Assembly: GCA_947623455.1 (NCBI GenBank)
Contig: OX392535.1
Coordinates: 39,518,688-39,582,687, forward strand
Reading direction: 5' to 3'
Length of the DNA stretch: 64,000 nucleotides
Source: Mimachlamys varia
Taxonomy: Eukaryota > Mollusca > Bivalvia > Pectinida > Pectinidae
Shown here: one piece after another, positions 35,113 through 48,434 of the stretch
Layout of the letters: each line of letters begins with the position of its first letter
Position numbering within the stretch: position 1 is the stretch's first letter
Position numbers and translations under genes: made by a program
Notes under the pieces: generated by a model
What the model was told of the DNA's origin: nothing
Database searches by the model: none
Seen by the model: the letters and a program-made list of their open reading frames with translations, nothing else

Positions 35113-36418
35113 GAAACAAAATGTTTATGGTTATTTAAAGGAAATTAAACACATTTCAACACTATTTATGACAATTTGAAACGAAAATATCTTAATGAAA
35201 CCCAGAAGAAATGCATAATTTCTGTGTTTAACCGAAACGGAGTAAATCGAAACATACTCGGGGTCAAAACAGAATGTTAATGGTTATTTTAATCAGATTA
35301 AATACATTTTGACAATTTGAAACGAAAAACATATTATTAGCATTACTGTTTATCACAATTGAATGAACGGAGCAATATTGGAACCGAAAAGAAATATATG
35401 AATATTTTTCACATTATACATTTTTAACGTATTCGACTGAAACGAAGTGAATAAAGTTATTCCAGGCCAATTAAATACTTTTGATAACTGTGTTTGAACG
35501 ACGGAAAAGGAACTGAAACGAAATGTTTAATAACACAATAATCGTAATTGTATTTGACCGAAACGGACAAAAACGGAACCGAAACGAAATGTATTAAAAT
35601 ATTAATAGCGAATAAAAAGGTTTCAAATACAGTTTTTATTCATTTGTGGCCAAAACTGAACCGTAACTGAAATGTATTGCAGAAGGATAATCTTAATATT
35701 ATTAGTTTTCGGTTACATAGAAGCCGTTTTTTATGAATAAGTATATGCTTTAGCATAGGCTTTGGGATTGAGATACAGTGATATACCAAACAAAGATCGG
35801 ATGAAATCATTTTCTTTATCATTGATTTATAGATATATATATCAGGTTAAGGAGCCTGAGGTATGATTGACTACGAAACTTCTTGATATATAATTAGATA
35901 AGTTCTGTATGATCTAATAAACAAATAATTCATGCTTCTTATAATATTCCCCGAAGTTCCCTTCTGAACATATTTAACATTTTCTCATCACTAGTTCATG
36001 GAACGAAATTGTTATGCGTGGACATATTATGAAATAGAAATTATTCCATGTGTCCTCCACCATCGTACCAGATATTTGTAATGTATTGATTAATAATCTT
36101 TGTATGCCTATACATGCGAAGTGCATTTGGTAATTAATTTAATTGAAATTTAATTGACATAACCCCGACACCAACGTCAGCGTAACGTATAATCAGAATT
36201 CATCATGTCTATTACTACCCGGCTATAGTGAACGCAACTTCTGAATGAATGTTTATTGTAAAATTTTCTAAAAATGCAAATGATGATCGAGTTACGAGTG
36301 AGATAAAATAACGCTTATTTTTGCTACAGAATGATTACGGTATGCGTTTTTCGAGCGTCAAGAGGCTGTTTGGGGCTAATTGGTTGGCCCTGAATAGGGC
36401 CGTTTTTTAACATCGGAT

Positions 36419-36961
36419 TCAGTTGCTGTTGAGACATCGGCGGATCCTGGAGGCATACTTCTTCATACCGGTATTCCTGGAGATGGTTTCTCTAGTTTCA
36501 AGATGAACCAGATCTGGCAGATAGTCTGTTGGGAAGTGGATATTCGGAAACCGGACGAAATCTCTGCCGTACTTCTGATGCAGAAGGGTGTTGATCTTCT
36601 TCCGCTGTTTGTCAAAAACCGTCTTGTTGAGTCCTGGTGCCTTGAAGGTGCCCCTTGTCAGGATTTCGGCTACTCATACTCGTTTCGTTCCGGAGCCGCG
36701 CAGAGTTTCAACTAACGAAACAATCCTGTCGACAATGTCCCTCGGTTTCGTCTCAGCCGTGATGTCGTTTCCTACAATGCTGATGAAAACTACATCAGGT
36801 GCTGCTGCGAAGGCCTTGTTCAGGGTCGGGTGGTGCATACGGTCCGTTCGTAGACCTCCTCGGCCGCAGAATACGGTGGTAGTTTGTGTTTCCATGTTGT
36901 CCTCGCAGAATCTTCTCAGTCGCTCGATGTAGCTGCTCCCAAATAAAACTGATGTGGTCAT
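36419..36961 (-). pseudogene. SGNH-hydrolase-like ORF with one in-frame stop
   Basis: Read on minus from ATG at 36961, a 181-codon frame is interrupted by TGA at 36674-36676 and ends at 36419. Visible SGNH blocks: FGSS near residue 8 (nucleophile-Ser block), GRGG at 33, GND at 64-66, and DLVHL near 150 (catalytic Asp-x-x-His type block). Sequence either side of the TGA continues the same fold (ETLRGSGTKRV, then VAEILTRGTFKAPGLNK), so this is one base change in one gene rather than two genes. Similar multi-copy SGNH proteins occur in invertebrates, and some CR1-type LINEs encode an esterase of this class. Whether this copy came from a transposon is not shown. An in-frame ATG at 37069 would add 36 residues. 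Confidence 0.75.
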
Positions 36962-37616
36962 GGTGTCTTCTTTCTTCTTCTGAATTTGTAAGTTCTTGCT
37001 GAACGAGATGCGCAATATTTTATACATGTCACGCCCATTTAATTTTTGTTTGTGTGCCATGAATACCATCGGGCCACGTGATATGTTTTGTTAACGCCCT
37101 CCTAATTTGATTCGCTTGCCACTTTCTAGGACCCTCATGTGAATATTGTAAAATTTACGTTATTTATTTTAATGTATTCCTAAACAATTGAAAAGAGACA
37201 TATCATATATTACTCAGGCGATTTATAAGTATATTAAACATAATGTATCATATACCCTTTGGTTAAAATATGAATTTCCTGTAGTGTTTAATCCAGGGAC
37301 ATATACGTCCCTGGTTTAATTGGATAAATGAACTAAATAAATGATACTTTTACTTTGTTTAAATACCATTGTTTTATATTTGGCAGAAACGGGAAAGGTT
37401 GGTGTCACTCTGTTTAACCGACTCAAGAAAGAAATTACTTGACTAGAATGATTCATAGATAGCTACAGGCATGGAACAAAAGAAATTAACACGACGAAAT
37501 AACATAACATTTGAACAGGCAAACAATAGTTTGCTGATGTCCGCTGATTTTATCAATCTTTCTGGATGTGTGTAACATGCCAAGATATCTCTATCTGTAC
37601 TAACACGCATGCTTAG

Positions 37617-37979
37617 ATGAAACTTCACTTGAATATAATGTACCGGATTTTACTAATTCTGATTCTGAACAAGATGTATGTATACTTATTAAAACCATTC
37701 AATCCTCTAAGATTGCCAAAGCACCCAGCGAAAGTTAAATCGAAATATGAATATTCATTTGAAAATCAGCATTGTGGCGAATTTTTCACTTACAATGTAT
37801 ATTTTACGTTATATACTGTATATATTAGTCAAATTCTAGTTATAAAACAAATCAATTTGGCTTTTATGAATCATCCATATTATTTTTTAAATAATAAAAG
37901 TTTCGTTCACAAAGTCGTTGATTTGAAAAGAAACACAGATGACCGGTATATTAAGGAGGCTCGACTCTTTCGCAATTAA
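37617..37979 (+). other. Unassigned 120-codon ORF
   Basis: Open frame rich in Tyr, Asn, Lys and Leu, as expected of AT-rich sequence. No motif, signal or splice context that I can recognise. Could be a decayed element or chance. Confidence 0.2.
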
Positions 37980-39019
37980 CCGCTAGATTTCCTTAAAACT
38001 TTCATATGTTGACTATGCTACCAGGTAGAGATGATTTTGGGAAAATCTAAGCATTCCTATGGCTTGTTTCATTTTTAGTAAAAAAAAACACAAAAAAAAA
38101 ATGAAAAATGATTTTTCTCAAAAGGTGGAGTTTCAGCCTATGATGAATTTCCAAAGGGATATGCCCACGCTTAGAATTTTTAATACTGCATTTGGTTATT
38201 GCCTGAAGTGCATCTGTGATATTACTGGACTTTTCAATTCCATTCACATACTCAGAATTAAGCAGGGCTGACTTTTTTCATGTCCTGACCGGAAAAAGGG
38301 GTATCTTCCAGTTAACTTCTGCCACACTATCAATATTTCATGTTTTATAAATTTTAATTTACAGAAAAACCTGTTAAATAATACCTATCAGTTTAGGCCG
38401 ATGCATACCCCCATTTGTTTTGAGTAAAAATGAAAAAAAAATTAAAAATATTATGTTTTCTCCCAAAATCGACCAAAAAATGTATTTCTACCAAATTTCA
38501 GTTTTCATTTTAAAGATGTTTCAGTTGTTGTCAAGGTATAATTTCAACTATAAATTAGGCCATATATCTGCTGTTAATGCATAAGGAATTTGAAGACATT
38601 TTACAACCGGTAACATATAATTTTAAGTTGCAGAGTTTCAAAAATGCAGACTCTTGAAAAATGAAAATACACCATGTTGACTGAAACATTTTGTTGGTTA
38701 TATCTAGATGCGCCGATTTAAAGCTTGCCATGTTATGTAATCTATTACATACCAAAACAAATTAAAGTGAGTCACCTGTCAGTGAAAAGGTCTCTCTTTT
38801 GCAAATCCTAACAAGAGACCAAAATGGGCCTTATGTTGCACATCTGAGACTACTTCTTTGTTCAAATCTTAAAGGTTTAACCCCTTTGGGTACAAAGACC
38901 TGTATTACTACATTATGTGGCTCTTTTACACCAGCAGTGACCCTGTTATAATGACCCGCTTCACAAAGTGACGGTTAGGGCTGGAGGGAGGGGGATATAT
39001 AGGAATCGCGCATGTTGTC

Positions 39020-39480
39020 TGGTCGGTTGGTCATGTCAGGTCTCACATTTGTTAACAGTTGTTTATTGAACTATTTCTACATGTCTCGGTGGATCCCAAT
39101 GACATTTGAAGTACTCTATCATTGTGATGAGTAGTAGTGCATTACATGTTTTTGGTTTAAAAAAATTCAAAATGGCCGACAAAATGGCACTACTGTTTAT
39201 ATTTTGTTGTGGGAACTACTTCTACATACATGTAGCCTGATGGATCTCAGTGAATCTTGGCATACTTTTTCATCATGATGAGTGGTAGTGCATGACATGA
39301 TTTTGTTTTTGAAAAAATCCAAGATGGCTGAAAAAATGGCCGCCTTTCTTTGTGGTATATTTTGTACAGTGAATTACTACCACCTTTCATGAGTGATCCA
39401 AATGAAACTTAACATACTTTATCATCACTGTCAATAAGTGTGTGTTATGAAAGTCTGAATTACGTCTAATCAATTTAGAT
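39020..39480 (+). repeat. Tandem repeat, three ~165-bp units
   Basis: Each unit carries 'ctactt/actacc', 'tggatc', 'catgatgagt/cattgtgatgagt' and 'aatggc(c/t)g'. Resembles in style, but not in sequence, the array at 45290. Confidence 0.55.
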
Positions 39481-39512
39481 GCAAGACCACATACATTGTG
39501 TGAAGAACTAAC

Positions 39513-41627
39513 TTATGAAAGCATGGCTGACTTGAATTTTTTTGCATGTGGCAAGGGCTCCTTAGCAGAATGATGAGACATGTATCCTAGGAAATAAATG
39601 ATACTGGCTGTGTGAGCACACATTCCAACCGTTCTTCTTCCAGCTGTACACATACAGTAGTAGTCTTTAACAGGGTCAGTTTTGCCATGTATGTCATAGC
39701 GAATCCAGACATTGTATTTCACTTGTGACTTATGTCTGGAGTGAATCTGACCCCTAATCAAATCCTCCGAGTGTTGGTACACCCATACTTCATAGTCACC
39801 GTCTGTTGTCATATGCTCTTCAATGTAACCTGGAGCGAGTTTTAACTGGTAAGTACCACAGGTTACAGTTTGTAGATACTCTAAATCTAATTTTGGGAAG
39901 TCTATGCAAGAAGCGTCCAGTTTCTTCCATTCGGCTTTGCTTCGTCGACTTAGATCTGGCTCAGATTTTACTCTTTCTGCAATAGAGTTTTCAAGAGTGA
40001 GTCGTGATTGCATGCGTTCTGCAATGCGCCGATCTTTCGCATCACGTTCTGGAGACGGTTTGTATATCGGCCCTCTTATCCCATTCAAACAAGCAGTTAC
40101 AACTTGGACAAGATCACCTATCACCGGTATGAAATAGTTGGAACTAAGTTGTTCTTTGAACATGCGCCACTGTTTAAGTCTACCGTGATAGCTTTCTACT
40201 ATCCATCGTGTTTTTGTACACCTTCTGTCATCATTTGCTGTTAAACTTTCATGCTGTGACTGACCTACCTGAAGATAAGATGGCATAAATGGCTCGTACC
40301 CAGAGGATTTCAAAAGATCTAGGACATCTCTGAATCCTCTGTCAACAATGAAAGTATCATTTTCCTCAAGCCAGGTCTTAAGGTTGCCAATTTTCTCAAG
40401 AATAGCCTGTGTAATTTTTGCATCATTTTCATTGCCGTAGAAAGGCCCAATGGTGTCCAAAACATACCCATCTGGCAAAACTATACTCATGAACTTTAAA
40501 AAGTTACGTTTCTTTTGACCAGAATAAGAGGACCGTTGCAACTTGTGATCTGTACTTTTTGGAATGTAAATATATGTTCCATCTAAAATCACTGTGACCT
40601 TATCCCCATAAAAGCATTTAGTGAAGGTGGTGTTGTGATTCACTGCTTCTGTACGAGTCATGTGGTTCGTGCCAAGGAATTTGTGGACAACAGTTTTGCT
40701 TAGTGCAGAAAGTACAGAATGGAATATTCTAGAAACAGATCCCTTTGGCACTCCACAGAGACTACTGAGCTGTGGCCAAGAGATGTTTGTTTTTAGCTTG
40801 GCCCAGAACAGTAGAAGAACATTTTCTGTGGAAGTAGTAGATGTACTTTTCAGATTACTAATGCAAATATCATGGATCTGTTTAAGCTGGACAAGTGTCC
40901 ATCCTGTCCATGCCTTACAATCATCATCTTTCAGACGTGTGAAATCAAGACGGGGAAGAGGGTCAAACTCTGAAACAGAATGTGTAATGTCAAACAAATC
41001 ATTAAGGATTTGCTCTGCTCTCTCCGAAAGATGATCTTTTAATACATCACGATTTGTAAGGTCAACCAGAACATCTGGATGAAGATCATCACCAACTAAA
41101 TGATCAGGGCACACACGGGAATCATCTGGACACCACAACTTATGATAAAAGATAAGATGACGTTTCGCAAGTTTTGGAAGGCGAGTCAAGCCACCATTAA
41201 CATACTGACAGCAGATTGTACATTTTCTGTTTGAGACAGCCCCATAAAACAGATGTTCAACTTTCATTAGAGGCAACTGATTTGGAGCCAATTTAGGACT
41301 GGCTTCCTGACTACATTCATCATCATCAGATATGTTCATTTCAGCATTTTCTGTCTCAAAATTGTCACCTTCTGTAGCACCATCTTTTTCCCCAATTCTT
41401 GCAACCTTTTCAAATGAACTATTAGACCGCCTTCTATCATATTTCTTGAAGCATTTTTAACATAGCTTGGCTTCACCAAAACTTGTAACATCTACCCCAT
41501 CTAATTTCAACATTTCCAGCAACCATTCATATTCAGGTGCCAATGCGTTTCTGGCAGAGTAGCTTTTAGCCTTAGCCTTGTCTTTGAATCTAAAAGAACA
41601 GTTTATCCCAACACATTTACCTTCCAT
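39513..41627 (-). pseudogene. DDE-superfamily transposase with C-terminal SWIM zinc finger, one in-frame stop
   Basis: The 608-codon frame from 41339 has a Cys-rich N-terminus (C40, C43, C44, H61, H66), a helix-turn-helix-like stretch (SWPQLSSLCGVPKGSVSRIF) and a DDE_Tnp_4-like catalytic core: D253 in VILDGTYIYI, D333 in FIVDRGFRDV, E382 in RWIVESYHGRLKQW. A SWIM motif follows (C562, C564, C574, H576). The frame extends 5' past TAA at 41457-41459 to an ATG at 41627, adding MEGKCVGINCSFRFKDKAK, ARNALAPEYEWLLEML and a pair of half zinc-knuckles (CVGINC; LC-stop-KC). The stop sits exactly between two expected Cys residues, so I read it as a mutation in a longer gene. I found no terminal inverted repeats. 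A host-derived gene is possible, but a transposon is more likely. Confidence 0.85.
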
Positions 41628-43820
41628 CACAGTTTGAAAAACAGGTTCACCAGAAACCCCTTATTGCATAAAAACTATTGGTTTCAATTTTTGTGAAAAA
41701 CAGTAAAATAATTATATTGCAAAATATACAATTACAACAAATACACAAGTAAATTAATCAATTCATTGGTGTTAACATTTAATCACTTTCCTACAAACCG
41801 GTAACTTCTGGTGTGTTATCACATATATAAGGACTACCTGTCCTAAAATGACAATATAAATGTTTCAAGAAATATATAAATAAATTAAAGAAAAACTCTC
41901 AAAACCATTCTATAGAAAACAGTAGTTTCTGTTAGGAAAAACAACAATCAACAAAACCAATCTGTTTTGAAAAATTCATTTATATATATATATATATACA
42001 CAAACATTCAGTAAGCTATAAACAGACTATGTGCTGTCTTGATGCGGACAGTAATAGAAATGAGGGAGTGGAACACCTTGTTTTATACCTTATGCTGAAA
42101 TATACAGTTACCGGCCACAATTATTCACCCCTCCAAATAAAGTTTCAAAGCCCGATTCTGAAAAAGAGTTCTTTATGATGTGTAATCGAACTGTGTAGTA
42201 TTTACCTTATCAATTCATACTTAATATTACATACAAGTGCGAAACTAACATATGCATTAGTAGTAGCACTTCTTGTACAACAGTGGGGATGGAAAATGTG
42301 GGATACTTCTTGCTTGAAAATTATTTTCCAACCAACAAAGCAAAAATATACACTTTCTGAGGCGTATACTGATGATAATAAATGATTATTTCATGACTTT
42401 TATCTTTACCTGGTGACGAAGTATTTCAGTGAAACTTTAAGACATTTTTGAATAAAACTGACATGTCTAAAAAATTTGACCACATTCATTATTTTAGTTT
42501 CAAAAACTATTTTACCGGTTTCCAAATTGCACGAAACTTTTTTCACGTAGAGAGGATATATATGCCCTTATTTTGAATAAAAATCATAGCTTGACACATA
42601 CCATAACATATATAAATATTGAAGCGAACTTGACATTTGTGTCGGTTTTTGTTTAATTTTTGGAGTAATTTTCAAATTAAGTTTACAAAAACAATCATTT
42701 CATTACATAGGTATATGCCAATATGGTATTAGAATAATCTTTATGGTCCCCTTATTGCATTCCACTAGGTAAAATCTAAATTTGAAATAAGATAGTGATT
42801 TAGAAAAGAAAAATGTTGGGGTACCCATCTTGTGTTATAAGGACTTCGACAAGGTGCAATCCTAAGACTCCCAGGTAATGAAATAAATTAAGAAATATAT
42901 TTGGATGATTGATTTGTCACAGGTAATTGACATGTGAAGTATGAAGGAAATGTAAGCGTGGGCAGTTTTGAAACTGCACCTTTAATGTTTTTTTTCTTGT
43001 GAATGTTGTTGAAAATCACAAACATACAATAAAATTTAAAAAAAATCAATAGCTACCTCAAAAGTATTTTGTTTGTCGAAAAATGGACAAAGCGATTAAC
43101 ACAAAGTGTGTTATTTTTATATCTAGCGGACAGTATTCACAGTCAACTTATTTACATACCGTATAGTTACATAAAACACAAGCAAAGAATTGAAACAAAA
43201 TAACACAGACAAGCTTTTTATGCTACTTATTGAAAACTAGATGTAAAACTGTGTCTAGGGTAGGTTGTCTCCCTTGATGCTATTAGGAAGTTTTTTTAGT
43301 AGGTAATCCCCCGATTGTTCACCAGAAGAAAAATTTGGGTGATCTAAAACCGCATTTTGCCCCCCCCCCCCCTTTGCCCCAAAGGGTCGATACAAAATTG
43401 AATCCCTTGATCCAGAACAATTCCTTCCTCCCTATGTTAGAAAAAAAACATTTCTAATGCTAAAAATAAAACCCCTATTTACCCTATTGGACCCCACCCT
43501 GACAGGTGTGGTACTGTCAGAAGCATATAATTATATATAAATATGTTCCAGGCCAACGTTTAGCTGATGGGTTGACGGACGAATTGGCGGACGCTTTGCC
43601 ACCCATAGGATAACCTCACTTACCTTTCAGAAAATGAGCTAATATCAAACATAATGTAATATAGTCTAATAGGGATGGTTTAGAGTTACTTCCCCTGTAA
43701 CATGTAAATTATGTTGATCATGATTCATTTGTAATGAATATGATCAACAAAATCAATCTAATTTGATTGTTTAATTTGTCCACATAGACCTGAGAATTTG
43801 TTAAGAGTAATTCTACACGT
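41628..43820. other. Non-coding AT-rich stretch
   Basis: Contains a short TA microsatellite (about 41984-41999) and a C-run near 43362. No gene or repeat family recognised. Confidence 0.45.

Positions 43821-43822
<2 letters not shown>

Positions 43823-43884
<62 letters not shown>
43823..43884 (+). repeat. 62-base poly-G run
   Basis: Uninterrupted G homopolymer flanked by 'acacgttt' and 'ttatatc'. The exact length is likely to be unreliable in any assembly. Confidence 0.9.
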
Positions 43885-43887
<3 letters not shown>

Positions 43888-44149
43888 TATCAATTAGTGA
43901 TAAAAAAAAACCTTTATGACAATTGAGGGCGCATTTTTATGGAAAACTGATCTAAACCCCCTAAAAGTGTAAAATTACTCTAAACACCTTAGGTCCATTT
44001 AGGTCCAAATCTAGCTCTTAGAATTATCAGGTCCCTCTGGTTTTGTCCAGTCCTTTTACAATTATATTTGAAGTCTATCATTGGAATGATTAATCCGAGA
44101 GTATCTCATCCTCGATATGGAAATAACTACAATTGTAATCCACAATTTT

Positions 44150-44503
44150 GTGATTCTGAAAAATTCTGAAAAAACATCCAGTTGATAACCATGCAAAAAT
44201 AAGCCTAAAACGAAGTAAACCCGAGCGGTAACTAACAAGAAAGTCTTGACAGAAAAATCCAAAGAATTGAAAATGATTCAGGTGAGGCCCACTTCAACAA
44301 CAAACCGAAGTGAGAAGACGGTTCAAAATGGACGCGTGTTTACAAAAACCGAGTTTCAATTGCTGCTGTACCGGTAAACGCGTAAGAATTCATCTTGAAT
44401 ATTGCTGATATCAGTTAATCTTAACTTAATCTATAAATATAATCAGTTTTTAGGCTTGATTTTCGCTTCAAGATTTGCCGAAAGTTACGTATATTGGGCC
44501 TTC
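44150..44503 (+). mobile_element. MITE family 1, left-truncated copy
   Basis: Shares the full interior and the right terminus 'gttacgtatattgggcctt'. The left terminal repeat is missing. Confidence 0.8.
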
Positions 44504-45289
44504 AATTAAATATTGGTATGTTACTACAGCTGTAGGTTAGTCAAGGACCCGTAAAGTCTGGAACGGATCTCTGATTCAATTTACAAACTAACTATTTTCA
44601 CGCGTTGATTTTTTCGCCGAGTCAGCCTCCAAACTGTTCGTGGTGTGGAAATTTTCGCGCCGTCAGTCGTGCTGTTTATATTGGGGTCTATAAGGCTATT
44701 AGGCACTGTAGATTTTGAGTAGTGTTGAATATGTTAGCGTGTGGATATATTCGCGGATATTTAATGCTAGCGAAATTAGCGAAAATTTCCACTCCGCAAT
44801 TCAAACAATTCCATTTTAAAGTACCGCCTACATACGTGACGTCAGCTATAGTTCCCACCAAACCTTTGCAATTGTTTGACTCCTCTCAATTATGAAACAA
44901 TTAAATTATTAAAATTCATATAAATTCATCTTATTGGCCCGGATGTTAGCGCGCGGGGGTAATATTGTGAGAGGAAACAGGAGTAACCGGAATATCTCTC
45001 TAGATTTCTTCCAGGCGTTCTAAAGGTAACAAATCCATGTTAATTGATAAATTAGTGAAAAACAGTGTTTTTAAGTACAGAAAAGAAGACAGACTGACTT
45101 TTAAAAAATGTACACACGTGTCATAATACTCACCAGACGGCCATTTACCTCCTTGCAGTCGTCTTAACTCACCCCATGCCTTTTCAGTCGGACAATTAAA
45201 CACGCGGCGACATTATTAATGATACCGTTATAATTCCACATCTCGGAGGTATTAACTTTGGTGATTGTGCAACTGAGAAAATGTCATAT

Positions 45290-45830
45290 TCAGGCGGCCA
45301 TCTTGGATTTTGCATTAACATTTTGTGACCGCAAATTCTTGAGAAGCACTGGTTGGATCCTTCCCAAATTTCAAGTTCCCCTTGGTACCTAGTTGTGCAT
45401 TGTCAAATTCTTAAGCTGACCGAAAAACAATATTGCTGACAGGTGGCCATCTTGGATTTACAATTAATAGTTTGTGATCGCTATTTCTTGAGCACTTGAT
45501 GGATCTCATTTCATATGTAGGTTCCCCTTGGTCCCTAATTGTGCATTGTCCATATTTTGTGTTTAAAAAAAACCACAACAATAAAACGAAAAAAAAAACA
45601 ACAACAAAAAAACCCTAAAAATCCACCAGGCAGCAATCTTGGATTTTGACAGTTATAGATTGTGATCGCTATTTCTTGAGAAATAATTGATGGATATTTC
45701 TCAAATTTCATATGTAGGCTGTCCTTAGTGCTTAGTTATGCCCTTTTGATTCGGGACTGGTAAAAAAAAAATGGCTGACAGACGACCATCTTTGATTTTG
45801 ATATTAAAAGTTTGTTATTACTATTTCTGC
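45290..45830 (+). repeat. Degenerate tandem repeat, four ~150-bp units
   Basis: Units begin 'ggc(g/t)gccatcttggattt', then 'tttgtgatcgctatttcttg', 'ttggatc' and 'ccccttggt(a/c)cctagttgtgcat', split by A-rich and variable sequence. Confidence 0.7.
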
Positions 45831-45839
45831 TCACAGGCT

Positions 45840-47640
45840 ATTAATTTTCAATTAGTATTGCCTTCTCTGAAGAGGAACTCCAAAATTTCGTATAACAAAA
45901 ATTAAATACATGTAAGAGAATAGAAAAGAAAAGAAGCGAGAAAATCCAACTTTTTAAGAACAAATGAAGATTGTCTATGATGGGCGCCAAGATCCCAGAA
46001 CTTGTTTTTATGTTGGTAATGCTTCTGTCTATATTAGACCAATTGATTAAAGTCGAACCTCGTTATCTCAAAGTCGCCAGACTGACTACGGAAATACTTC
46101 GAAATTATCGGGGTATTCTAGTTAAACGAGTTCCATTGTTTAGTATGAAGTTTTGGGTTTTATTTTAGAAATGAATACCATCTGACCAACGAAACCACAA
46201 TCATCAAGCCTTTTAAGAGTTACTTCCCTTGGACCGTAAAACTATAAATGGGATGGGGAACTAGTTGATATATTGCCCCTTTAACATATTGGTTTGTCCC
46301 TGTGACCGGTATATTAAACCGAAGTGTCACTCGGAGAATATCTTTTTTTAAATTCTTAGAATGTTTTATAACCAGGCAGACGACCCTGGGATTTGGAGAC
46401 GGAGCTGCGGGTTCTGTAGATTATCGGTTTCGCAATACTGACGCTGTCAACCAAAACATCCAAACATGGACGAACGAAAACAGAGGCTAAGAAGTAATTA
46501 AACTGATAAAATATTAACCTTGAATACCGCGATTTAAACTAAATGTTACATTTAAGCTCGGTTACCCGCATGTAAGCCTCGTGTTTTTGGCGCCGAAAGG
46601 CCAGGGTTCAACGCACGAGTCGGTTGGTTCACTGTATGCATGTCGCCTTTAACTTATCTTACTGGCTTGCATGAAATGAAGTTCAGCATATATGAGATTT
46701 CCGTTGTGTTTTAAATGAACATTTTCTCTAAATTCAGTTTTTTTTTATTTAAACATATTTTATTTGCAAATATACAAAAGGATCAGACACAAGTTAGACA
46801 ACTAATAATTTGTCTTATCTCGTAAAACATAAATGGTGATATATACATTTGACCGCAAATTAGAAAAGAATAGATGATGGAAAAAATGACACTATCAAAA
46901 TTGACTGTAGGATAAAATTTACAAAATATATATAAAATTACAATGTTATTGTTGTACCCGTATATGTCAGCATAGCATTATGCATATGTATAATGAAGTA
47001 AACATTTTACTACATACTGATAAACTAGTAAGGAGTTTATCAATCTTGTAAATGTTTCAATAATTCAATATGTCAGTTGACTCGAATAATTTGAAGACAG
47101 TAGGAGATATAGTTCGGACACGATTTCATTTTAACAAATTTTTATTGAAATAAGATGTTACAAGTCAATGTGGATAAAATAACAGGCAAAGCCTATATTA
47201 ATTCTCTCCAATAGATGGCCAAAGTAAACTTACAAAATTAATTTAGAATTGATGTGATAATTAGGGAAAAAAATGAAATGAAAAGCTAGTACAACATAGG
47301 ATAAAGGGAGGTAACCCTTTAAAGAGGAAGGGGGAGGTAAGTCATAAAATACACTCAGACACTTCAACACACTTGACACACCATGCACATTACATTATAA
47401 TATTACAAGATTATGAACAGTAATTGACAGAGTGGCCCAAAGTAAGATAACGGACGACAGGACGAAAAGATGTACGACGCGACGCAGAACTATGAACAAC
47501 GGGGATATTTAAAGTGATGTTACTACAAAAAATAAAATGAGAATAAACCCAGGCGCTATGGAAGGTCAAGTACGTATGCTACTTTGACACACCCAAATCA
47601 AATTGATCGTAAAATGTATTTTACTGTTTAATACATCTGC
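45840..47640. other. Non-coding
   Basis: Several 60-codon ORFs without recognisable family; AT-rich. Nothing supported. Confidence 0.4.
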
Positions 47641-47642
47641 TT

Positions 47643-48005
47643 AAAGGCCCAATATACGAAACTTTCGGCAAAACTTGAAGCGAAAATCAAGCCAAATAAC
47701 TTTTTATATTTATATGTTTAGTTAAGATTAACTGATATCAGCAATATTCAAGATGAATTCTTATGCGGTTACCGGTACGGCAGCAGTTGAAACTCGGTAT
47801 TTGTAAACACGCGTCCATTTTGAAATGTCTTCTAACTTCGGCTACACCTGAATTATTTTCAATTTTTTGGATTTTTCTGTCAAGAGTTTCTTGTTAGTTA
47901 CTGCACAGGTTTACTTCGTTTTAGGCTTATTTTTGCATTGTTATCAATTGAAATTTTTTTTCAGAATCTCGAAAAATTTCCTGAAGTAACGTATATTGGG
48001 CCTTT
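47643..48005 (-). mobile_element. MITE family 1, full-length copy, inverted
   Basis: Both termini intact ('aaaggcccaatatacgaaac' and 'gtaacgtatattgggccttt') and complete interior in reverse orientation to 24996 and 44150. Best copy for defining the element. Confidence 0.85.
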
Positions 48006-48434
48006 GAACTGTGTTTCTACTTCTGATTGATTCTGCTTTAAGGACGACACATACGTGTCTGGTTAAACACAAATAATTTACGCCTTTGTTACAACTGTAA
48101 CACATTGATCACGTGATCTCTTGCGCTGACCTTTTTTGCTATCAGAACACACATTTTCAGTCTTTCTCGCGATGTTCTGGGATAGGCTCCACTGTGTTGT
48201 TCTATTTTTGTCTCACATTGGCTCGCATTGGTGGTCCTCTTTGTTTATGTGTAGATGCCTTTTGTAATATTGACTTATGGGCCTGATCAAACAATACACA
48301 TTTTACAAAACTGCCATTGTAATTTAACGGTATTCTTTAGTAAGTAAAACTATCTACAGTTTCTAGAATTTCATGTAGTACAAACTCATGATATTGTTAC
48401 GAAATACTATGACTTTTGTAAAAAAAAAAAAAAC

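Noticed and set aside
36588..36932. 114-codon plus ORF
   Set aside because: Antisense shadow of the SGNH-like ORF.
39904..41034. Plus-strand ORFs of 77-124 codons
   Set aside because: Antisense shadows of the DDE transposase.
46302..46490. 62-codon ORF as an exon
   Set aside because: No splice context or family resemblance.
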